5,384 bases of DNA from an uncultured Oscillospiraceae bacterium (GTDB lineage Bacteria > Bacillota > Clostridia > Oscillospirales > Acutalibacteraceae), in assembly GCA_902461995.1 (NCBI GenBank), contig CABQAA010000168.1:1-5384 (forward strand), written 5' to 3'. The notes beneath the pieces are model-generated. The model had not been told where the DNA came from and did no database searches. It saw nothing but the letters and a program-made list of their open reading frames with translations. The position numbers and the translations under genes were made by a program. The stretch's first letter is position 1; each line of letters begins with the position of its first letter. Below are positions 1 through 5,384 of this stretch, piece by piece.

Positions 1-2009
1 CTGACGATCGTCTTGAAATCGGTTTCTTTCAGGATGTCGGCATTATCCGCCAGGAAGCGGACCTTGGGTGAGCTGCCGGTTTCAAGGGCAAAGAGGAAGG
101 CGCTCTGCGGATCGCTCCGGTCGTTGGCGGCTCCCCCGGACAGGGGCAGGATGCCGTGCAGAACGATCTGGTAGAACGGCACCGCCGTTTTTTCGCTGAG
201 GAAAGCGCTGGACGTCATCGGAGTATCGGTCACAAAGGACGCGAAGGGCAGTGCATAGGCATTTCCTCCCGTGACCAGCAGCTCCCCCTTCTTGGACAGG
301 GCCGCCAAAGCTTCGGTCCACACCGCCTGTGCGGCATCGCGCGCCATCCCTTTGTTTCCGAAGTCAGAGTAGAGAAGCTCGGCGAGGGTGTGGGTGGAGA
401 GTCCGGTGAAGCCGGACCCTTTGGTCGAGGCCAGTTTTTCACAGGCGGCCAGCACCTTGCGAGGGGTCAGCAGAAAACTGGGGGTGGCAACATTCGCCTT
501 CAGGGTTGTCAGATTATAGGTATACTGCATCGCCGGATTCTTCTGGATGGACGAGGCGGCATCCGACTTTTTGTTGTATCCCCAGCGGCTCTTATAGAGG
601 TTGTTGACATTGACTCCGAGAAACAGGTCGCTTCCCGTGGAGGAACAGAGTTCCTTAAAACGTTCCAGTTTGCCGCTGCCGCCCAAACGTCCTTCAGCCT
701 TGAGTTCGGTCTGGATAGCGCTGCCGGTGCCGTCTTTGTTCCAGTACTGGTAATCGATCAGCAGCTGATCGACGCCGTTATCTCGAAGCTCGGTCAGGAT
801 GACGGCCGCGTCCTCGTAATTGGTCAGCGGCACCACCCGTTTGATCGGAAAGCCCAGGATATATTCCTTCGCCATGACACCGCCGAGCAATTCCACCACC
901 AGCGGCGCCTCTCCGGCCGTCGTTTTGGCTTTCACACCCTGTTCCAGGAGATAGTCCCGGTAGGCAGCCGCCATGCCGGTATACTGGGCGTCTTCTCCGT
1001 CAAGGAGGGTATAGCGGACCGACATTTGGGCCGCCGTCGTCGGCGTTTGTTCGAAGATCCGGACTGTCTGGCTTTTCTTTTCCACCAGCACCATGTCGTA
1101 GTCCCGGTAAATGAACTCGGCGTAGATGTTGCTGTAGGAGCAGCGCTTGCCGTTGACGGCGGCATTGATGGTTGCCCGGGCTTCTCCCTCGGTGATAATT
1201 CCGAGGAACCCGTGCTCTCCGTCTTTCAGGCCGAACACGGGCAGGCGGACATTCTCCGTAACCTCCCCAGCCTCCAGGCGGGTGGTGGCGGCATCCCGGC
1301 CGTATACATACTGGCTGTAATCTTCGACATATCCGTTGCCCCGGTTAAGCTCGATGAGCGCGCCCGCGCCGTCCGGAACGAACAAATACCCTTCCGCCTC
1401 GGCATCCGCCGCCCCGAAGTAGGGTGCGACCGACACCCGGGTCAGGCGGTATTTTTCGTTGGTTTCTCGGATTTCCCCGGTCATCAGAGACAGTTCCACG
1501 CCGTCCTCCCGCAGATGGACTTCAAGCGGGATGAAAAAGCCCTCCCGTTCAAACTGAAATTCCACCCGGAACCCGTCGCTGATGCGGGTAACCGATGCAC
1601 CGCCCTTATCGACGCTGGCGGTCTTGCTGTTGAGGGTGTTGATATTGCCCAGGGAATCGGCGTAGCTGATCTGTATGAGAGACGCCATGCCGAGCTTCGC
1701 CACATTTTGGGCGATCTCGTCGTCCTTATACTTTTCCGGTGTGCTGTTCCAGACGCGGCCGGTTTTCTCCGCCACCTGGAACCAGGTTTCCTTTTCGTTG
1801 ACCCGGAGTTCCAGCCGGCTGTTGGAGGCTGCTACCACATAGCCGTCTCCTACGTCGGGAAAGGCCTCCCCCTTCCCGCTCTCTCCGGCGCCGCCGGCGG
1901 CGGGATCGGCCGAGACCAGGGGAACCAGCGCCAGAGCGGCCGTCAAAAGCAGGATGAATCCTCCCCGGACACAGCGGCACAGAATCGAACGGATGGATTT
2001 GTCTGTCAT
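1..2009 (-). CDS. Secreted DUF5696-like protein, possible glycoside hydrolase (3' end outside window)
   Basis: My translation gives 669 residues with no stop before the left edge, so the C-terminus is missing. The N-terminus is a signal peptide: basic residues (K4, R7, R12, R15), a hydrophobic core at about 17-32, and likely cleavage after LVSA (A34). A low-complexity Gly/Ala linker follows. Residues about 55-340 are rich in beta-strand-like patterns (RLELRVNEKETWFQV, GYLFVPDGAGALIEL, LPVFGLKDGEHGFLGII), suggesting a beta-sandwich. MAAAYRDYLLEQGV (346-359) then leads to a TIM-barrel-like part from about 369: a strand ending in D419 (GVDQLLIDYQYWNKDG), FLGVNVNN (463-470), FTGLST (534-539), LLVTGGNAYALPFASFVTD (577-595) and FYQIVLHGILPLSG (612-625). 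From memory this resembles DUF5696 proteins. The layout recalls glycosidases with a sandwich before a barrel, such as GH101/GH129. Enzymatic activity is inference; D419, D426 and D595 are candidate acidic residues only. The gene starts 15 nt after the NHL-YIP1 stop. Confidence 0.82.
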   Translation of the reverse strand, partial: MTDKSIRSILCRCVRGGFILLLTAALALVPLVSADPAAGGAGESGKGEAFPDVGDGYVVAASNSRLELRVNEKETWFQVAEKTGRVWNSTPEKYKDDEIAQNVAKLGMASLIQISYADSLGNINTLNSKTASVDKGGASVTRISDGFRVEFQFEREGFFIPLEVHLREDGVELSLMTGEIRETNEKYRLTRVSVAPYFGAADAEAEGYLFVPDGAGALIELNRGNGYVEDYSQYVYGRDAATTRLEAGEVTENVRLPVFGLKDGEHGFLGIITEGEARATINAAVNGKRCSYSNIYAEFIYRDYDMVLVEKKSQTVRIFEQTPTTAAQMSVRYTLLDGEDAQYTGMAAAYRDYLLEQGVKAKTTAGEAPLVVELLGGVMAKEYILGFPIKRVVPLTNYEDAAVILTELRDNGVDQLLIDYQYWNKDGTGSAIQTELKAEGRLGGSGKLERFKELCSSTGSDLFLGVNVNNLYKSRWGYNKKSDAASSIQKNPAMQYTYNLTTLKANVATPSFLLTPRKVLAACEKLASTKGSGFTGLSTHTLAELLYSDFGNKGMARDAAQAVWTEALAALSKKGELLVTGGNAYALPFASFVTDTPMTSSAFLSEKTAVPFYQIVLHGILPLSGGAANDRSDPQSAFLFALETGSSPKVRFLADNADILKETDFKTIV

Positions 2010-2014
2010 GCGGA

Positions 2015-2024
2015 TTCCCCCTTT
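2015..2024 (-). promoter_or_regulatory. Ribosome-binding site of the DUF5696-like gene
   Basis: AAAGGGGGAA on the minus strand lies immediately after the TAG stop of the NHL-YIP1 gene and about 5-7 nt before the ATG at 2009. It fixes that start and points to coupled translation of the two genes. Confidence 0.85.
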
Positions 2025-4076
2025 CTACCGCAGGGTGATTTCGGTTCCAAGTGTGGCCAGGAACCCGATAAACTGACCGAACACACTGTACAGAATCGCC
2101 ACGATGATGACCACGATGACCATTCCCAAAAAGGTGAGAAGCAGTGTGGCGACGGTTTTACGAACCGAGAACTGATGTACTTCTTTGATGGCGATGAACA
2201 TCGAGAATCCGGTCCAGATGAGGACCACCCAGCGCGCCATTTGATAGAAGGCGCCTTCATCTCCTGTAAGGATATTGCTCAGGATCACCACGACCGCCAT
2301 GCCGAGGATATACGGCACCAGCGCGTAGGCGCAGAACGTCCAGATCTCCAGGAACCGTCCCTTGCCATCCATGATGGTGGTGATGGCCCAGTTGCACAGG
2401 ATAAAGGCGATGAAAATACCGATTGTGGAACAAATCGTAACCATCAGGTTAAACTGATCGGTACGGTTTTCATTGAAGGTGAACCCGGTGACCTGCCGGA
2501 TGAGGACGGACACCACCAGGAAGGCCAGCAGAACACCATTCGACAGCCAGAACGAGCCGCTCTTTTCATCCTTGAGATCGGTGTAGCCGTTGAGCGGATG
2601 GAACATGCAGTAGAGCGGGTATTTCCGTTTGGGTCGGCCGCCGGCATACACTTCCCCTTTTTTCTTCCGGCTGATCAGCACGACGGGGACGACGATGGCG
2701 GCCACCAGCAGCACCATGAACAGGGCAAAATAGTTCCGCAGCAGCTGACTCCGGTATTCCCGGAAGGCCCCGGAATAGAGATCCCGGTCGTTTCCGAGCT
2801 TATAATACGCCATGGCCTGCTGGTAGTCTCCCAGTCCCTCGTACGCCTTGCCAAGGCCCAGGTTGGCCAGTTCATAGTTGTAATCGCTCGCCAGAACCTG
2901 TTTCCAGGGATCCATAGCCTCCTGATACCGGCCGTCACCGTAAAGCAGGGACCCTTTGCGGATGTTGCGCGCGAAAGCGGTCGGATCGAAAACCGTGATG
3001 GAACCCCGCTCCTCGTCGAGAACCAGCAGCCGGTCTCCTGTCGATTCGAGCGCCACGGCCGAAGCGAAGCAGCCGGCCTGATTGCCCTTGCCGCCGAAGG
3101 CGAAGAGCAGGTTGCTTTCCTGATCGTACTGAAATACCCGGCCGCTGCTCGCGTCAAGGATGCTGATGAACCCTTCGTCGTCCACAACGATGTCGGTCAG
3201 CATAGGATCGTTGATACGGTCGCCGAACACCTCGTCGGGAATGACATTGGCGCCTTTGGCGTTGAGCTTGCGGACCTGACCCGACTTCACATCGTTGCCG
3301 CGCCGGATCGTATAGATGAAATCCTTTTGGTCGATACAGAAACTGACGAATTCCACCGGCAGCGTCCGCGCCAGATTGCCCGCCTGTTTCTCGGTGAGAA
3401 TATTCTTCCAAAAATAGTTCATGAGGACTTTTGCGGTCAGGGTGACTTTCTCACTCCCATAGAAGCCCATAAAACTGCCGTCGGCATCGAACTGCAGCGC
3501 CCCATTGTAACAGCCGGACGACAGGACATACAGAACACCTGCGGAATCCTCGAGCACCTTGGTGGGCAGGAATTCAAACCCCTCCTGCACCACGCTGGAC
3601 GTGGGTGTGCCGATCGAACGGATCAGATGTCCCTCCGCATCGAATATGTAGACCATCATGCCTTTTTTGTCGGCCACCATAATCCGGCCGTCAGAGGCGA
3701 CAAACAGACCTTCCGCTTCCTGGAATGCCAGGGGGGACCCGTCCTCCCCGACCGGAGTCACCACCCGGTCGAGGGTCATATCCGGATGCAGCACCACGAT
3801 CCGGCTGTTCCCCGCATCCAGCACATACACGTTCCCGTCGCCCGCAACAAACAGGTCCGACGGCTTGTTCAGCGCATCCACGCCGATATCCGCGCCGAAG
3901 TATACCCCGCCCGCCAAGTAGGCAGGTGAGGTGGGAACCGCCTGTTCCCAATAATCATAGGTGTATTGGGGCGACGTTCCCTCGGCCAGAGAGGCTATCG
4001 GCAGCATGGTCAGCAGGAGTGCCGTCAGGGCCAAAAGCCTGCCCGCTTTTCCACATCTTCTTTTCATTGTGGCCAT
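2025..4076 (-). CDS. Exported NHL-like beta-propeller, TPR and YIP1-family membrane protein
   Basis: The protein has 683 residues and its exact function is unknown. A signal peptide spans residues 1-31, with a basic start, a Leu-rich core and likely cleavage after SLA. Six NHL-like units follow at about 71-105, 118-156, 169-207, 241-272, 291-329 and 336-369. Several carry the pattern of a small hydrophobic strand, D-G-x-hydrophobic-x-V-x-D, and a short loop, as in DGNVYVLDAGNSRI; together they suggest a six-bladed propeller outside the cell. A TPR-like segment (about 374-430; YQEAMDPWKQVL, then DYQQAMAYYKLG) leads to a membrane helix (450-468) and a basic cytoplasmic stretch (SRKKK, RPKRK). 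A YIP1-like domain from about 485 starts with YCMFHPLNGYTDLK and has about five hydrophobic segments (512-528, 543-565, 580-602, 613-631, 643-668). The ATG at 4076 is favoured over the in-frame Met4 (4067) because GGAAAGGG lies 5 nt upstream of it. A role in sensing or scaffolding beside the transporter is inference. Confidence 0.93.
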   Translation of the reverse strand: MATMKRRCGKAGRLLALTALLLTMLPIASLAEGTSPQYTYDYWEQAVPTSPAYLAGGVYFGADIGVDALNKPSDLFVAGDGNVYVLDAGNSRIVVLHPDMTLDRVVTPVGEDGSPLAFQEAEGLFVASDGRIMVADKKGMMVYIFDAEGHLIRSIGTPTSSVVQEGFEFLPTKVLEDSAGVLYVLSSGCYNGALQFDADGSFMGFYGSEKVTLTAKVLMNYFWKNILTEKQAGNLARTLPVEFVSFCIDQKDFIYTIRRGNDVKSGQVRKLNAKGANVIPDEVFGDRINDPMLTDIVVDDEGFISILDASSGRVFQYDQESNLLFAFGGKGNQAGCFASAVALESTGDRLLVLDEERGSITVFDPTAFARNIRKGSLLYGDGRYQEAMDPWKQVLASDYNYELANLGLGKAYEGLGDYQQAMAYYKLGNDRDLYSGAFREYRSQLLRNYFALFMVLLVAAIVVPVVLISRKKKGEVYAGGRPKRKYPLYCMFHPLNGYTDLKDEKSGSFWLSNGVLLAFLVVSVLIRQVTGFTFNENRTDQFNLMVTICSTIGIFIAFILCNWAITTIMDGKGRFLEIWTFCAYALVPYILGMAVVVILSNILTGDEGAFYQMARWVVLIWTGFSMFIAIKEVHQFSVRKTVATLLLTFLGMVIVVIIVAILYSVFGQFIGFLATLGTEITLR

Positions 4077-4108
4077 TCACGCCCTTTCCGCCTTTTGGGC
4101 AGGCTTTT
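4033..4108 (-). repeat. Perfect 12-bp inverted repeat enclosing the start of the NHL-YIP1 gene
   Basis: The arm AAAAGCCTGCCC at 4033-4044 is the exact reverse complement of GGGCAGGCTTTT at 4097-4108, with 52 nt between them. In the minus-strand mRNA the upstream arm covers the end of the second permease gene and its stop codon. The downstream arm lies in the signal-peptide codons of the NHL-YIP1 gene. The loop holds the Shine-Dalgarno and both possible ATG codons. Inside it is a smaller inverted repeat, CCACA (4051-4055) with TGTGG (4068-4072), whose loop contains the Met4 codon. The GCCC end of the upstream mRNA arm could instead pair with GGGC of the Shine-Dalgarno (4081-4084), giving two mutually exclusive folds. 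The repeat is directly seen; a regulatory role in translation or attenuation is inferred. Confidence 0.5.
4082..4089 (-). promoter_or_regulatory. Ribosome-binding site of the NHL-YIP1 gene
   Basis: GGAAAGGG on the minus strand lies 5 nt before the ATG at 4076 and 14 nt before the alternative Met4 codon at 4067, favouring the first start. It sits in the loop of the 12-bp inverted repeat listed separately, so access to it may depend on mRNA folding. Confidence 0.7.
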
Positions 4109-4964
4109 ATTTGAGACCGGAAGTACTCATGGTCTGGATGACGTTTTTCTGCGAGAGGACAAAGATCAGCACCGGCGGGATCATGAGCAGCAGGGCCGCC
4201 GCCGAGCTGACGCCCGACCGCACGATGCCGCCCGCGGTCACCTGAGCCAGAATGGAGGGCAGCACCTTCAGCTCTTCCTGAAAAATCATCGAGCCGCCGT
4301 TGTTGTTCCACAGACCCTGGAAGGAAAAAATAATCAGGGTCAGCCAGGCGGGTTTCACGTTCGGCATGACGATCCGGGCATAGATCGTAAATTCATTTGC
4401 CCCGTCGATCCGGGCGGCTTCGATCATCTCGGTCGGGATGGTGGACATAAAGTTCATCATCAAATAGAGTCCGAGAGAGGATTGCAGTGCCGGCAGAATC
4501 AGCGCCCAATAGGTGTTGATCATATGCAGCTGGGCAAGAACGACGTATTGGGGCAGATAGGTGACCGTCGATGTGAACAGCAGGGACATCACGATAACCT
4601 GCTTGATCCAGCCGTTTCCCGGAAAAGGATGCTTCGCCAGCGGATAGGCCGCCATGCTGGACAGAATCAAATGGCCGATGGTCCCCAACGCGCTGACGAA
4701 AAGGCTGTTGAACAGGTAGCGGGAAAGCGGCACCCAGAAGCTGGCCGTCATCAGATTGAGCTCGATGAAATTGTCGAGCGTCGGACGTCGGACAAAAAAC
4801 CGGGGCGGAAATATGAAAATCTCATCGAGCGGCTTGAATGCCGTGATGACGGCATACACGATTGGAAATACAAAGAAGACACCAAACAGCAGCAGAAACA
4901 GAAACACCAAGATGTTTCCCCAGATCGAGCGGTTGATCTGCCGCTTAAAAACGCCTTTTGCCAT
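4107..4964 (-). CDS. Carbohydrate ABC transporter permease, second subunit
   Basis: This is the second inner-membrane channel subunit of a CUT1 sugar importer (AraQ/LplC/YtcP/YesQ-like), complete at 285 residues, a normal length for the family. Hydrophobic segments lie at about residues 17-42, 83-108, 122-144, 151-174, 206-219 and 253-271, fitting six membrane passes. The cytoplasmic coupling loop is a canonical EAA motif, IEAARIDGAN at 181-190, followed by IVMPNVKPAW. The N-terminal FKPLDEIF and the C-terminal STSGLK are also family-like. The ATG at 4964 is supported by a Shine-Dalgarno with about 6 nt spacing. It begins 13 nt after the preceding permease stops. No ATPase gene is visible; CUT1 systems of Bacillota often share one encoded elsewhere (MsmX type). 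The substrate cannot be deduced. The fold and role are near certain. Confidence 0.96.
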   Translation of the reverse strand: MAKGVFKRQINRSIWGNILVFLFLLLFGVFFVFPIVYAVITAFKPLDEIFIFPPRFFVRRPTLDNFIELNLMTASFWVPLSRYLFNSLFVSALGTIGHLILSSMAAYPLAKHPFPGNGWIKQVIVMSLLFTSTVTYLPQYVVLAQLHMINTYWALILPALQSSLGLYLMMNFMSTIPTEMIEAARIDGANEFTIYARIVMPNVKPAWLTLIIFSFQGLWNNNGGSMIFQEELKVLPSILAQVTAGGIVRSGVSSAAALLLMIPPVLIFVLSQKNVIQTMSTSGLK

Positions 4965-4969
4965 GCAGA

Positions 4970-4979
4970 CCGCCCCCTT
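4970..4979 (-). promoter_or_regulatory. Ribosome-binding site of the second permease, overlapping the upstream stop codon
   Basis: On the minus strand AAGGGGGCGG lies about 6 nt before the ATG at 4964. Its first bases are the last two bases of the preceding gene's TAA stop. This fixes the start and suggests translational coupling between the two permease genes. Confidence 0.85.
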
Positions 4980-5384
4980 AATCTGTACTAAACCGTTTGA
5001 GTACGGTTGTAATGATGAAATTCGTCACCATCATCAGCGCGAACAGGAACACCGCGATGGTGGTGGCATAGCCCATTTCAAACCGGGTTGTACCGATATC
5101 CATGATGTAGGTGACGATGGTGTCGGCGCTGTACTGCGTCGTCGGGAATCCTGCCAGAAACACGATGACCGTGCTCACGCCGAACGAAGCGCCGATCTGC
5201 ATAACAGCGCTGAACAGCAGCTGGGGCGCCATGGAGGGTACCGTGATATACGCGAGTTCCTGCCAGCGGTTGCGCACGCCGTCGATGGCACCTGCCTCGA
5301 ACAGGCTATTGTCCATCCCCTGGAAGCCGGCGACAAAGGTTAGAAAGCCGGTCCCGAGACTCATCCACAGCTGTACCACGATGA
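4978..5384 (-). CDS. Carbohydrate ABC transporter permease, first subunit (C-terminal part, 5' end outside window)
   Basis: This is an inner-membrane channel subunit of a CUT1-type sugar or oligosaccharide importer, probably pairing with the permease encoded just downstream. About 134 C-terminal residues are visible, and the reading frame stays open to the right edge, so the true start lies outside. The visible part begins in a membrane segment (VQLWMSLGTGFL). Next comes the cytoplasmic EAA loop that docks the ATPase, LFEAGAIDG at about 5278-5306, followed by the typical ITVPSMAPQL. Two further hydrophobic segments follow (around VSTVIVFLAGF and TTIAVFLFALMMV), and the protein ends in KRFSTD. 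The third EAA residue is Gly rather than Ala. By family order this resembles the LplB/UgpA/YesP-like subunit usually encoded first. The transported sugar cannot be told from the sequence. The stop codon abuts the Shine-Dalgarno of the next gene, which indicates co-transcription. The family call is firm; the substrate is unknown. Confidence 0.93.
   Translation of the reverse strand, partial: IVVQLWMSLGTGFLTFVAGFQGMDNSLFEAGAIDGVRNRWQELAYITVPSMAPQLLFSAVMQIGASFGVSTVIVFLAGFPTTQYSADTIVTYIMDIGTTRFEMGYATTIAVFLFALMMVTNFIITTVLKRFSTD

Noticed and set aside
2010..2024. Internal promoter before the DUF5696-like gene
   Set aside because: The gap is only 15 nt and holds just the Shine-Dalgarno. I see no convincing -35/-10 pair at the end of the preceding gene.
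2675..3411. Other minus-strand open frames inside the NHL-YIP1 gene
   Set aside because: They are out-of-frame shadows with Arg/Ser/Pro-rich translations and no start signals. The main frame has consistent propeller and TPR patterns throughout.
156..3929. Plus-strand open frame of 1,257 codons
   Set aside because: It is codon-for-codon antisense to two well-supported minus-strand genes and crosses their junction. Its translation is rich in His, Gln and Arg and matches no family I recognise. It has no good ribosome-binding site, and it exists because the sense genes avoid TTA, CTA and TCA.
4077..4106. Rho-independent terminator between the second permease and the NHL-YIP1 gene
   Set aside because: The inverted repeat has a 52-nt loop, and its downstream arm lies inside the next gene's coding region. 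A classical terminator is not supported, so it was recorded as a repeat with possible regulatory function.
3966..4991. Plus-strand open frame of 341 codons
   Set aside because: It lies antisense to the complete permease gene, in the same codon register, and its translation is low-complexity and charged. The minus-strand protein has clear membrane segments and an EAA motif.
4756..5343. Plus-strand open frame of 195 codons
   Set aside because: It lies opposite both permease genes and has no recognisable domain. The permease reading on the other strand explains this DNA.

Overview
The window reads as part of one carbohydrate-uptake operon from a Bacillota (Firmicutes) bacterium, transcribed right to left on the minus strand. 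GC content looks fairly high by eye (upper 50s percent). The organism call is an inference. It rests on strong G-rich Shine-Dalgarno sites, CUT1-type sugar permeases of the kind abundant in Paenibacillus and Clostridia, and a YIP1-family/DUF5696-like gene pair that I associate with those groups. No rRNA, tRNA, mobile element or CRISPR is visible.

Layout in transcription order: (1) the C-terminal part of a first ABC sugar-transporter permease, running off the right edge (4978-5384); (2) a complete second permease (4107-4964); (3) a 683-residue membrane protein with a signal peptide, a six-blade NHL-like propeller, a TPR-like segment and a C-terminal YIP1-like multi-pass domain (2025-4076); (4) a large secreted protein resembling the DUF5696 family, probably a beta-sandwich followed by a TIM-barrel-like domain, running off the left edge without a stop (1-2009). 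Gaps are 13, 30 and 15 nt, and at two junctions the Shine-Dalgarno overlaps or abuts the upstream stop codon. This is a tightly packed polycistronic unit with no stretch over 300 bases without a gene.

Working model (inference): the two permeases form the channel of an oligosaccharide importer. Its solute-binding protein would lie off the right edge, and its ATPase may be encoded elsewhere. The DUF5696-like protein may act on a glycan outside the cell. The NHL-TPR-YIP1 protein would hold an extracellular propeller at the membrane, perhaps for binding, scaffolding or sensing. The last two genes have no established function that I know of and are the most interesting content here. A perfect 12-bp inverted repeat encloses the ribosome-binding site and start of the NHL-YIP1 gene and is the main non-coding oddity.
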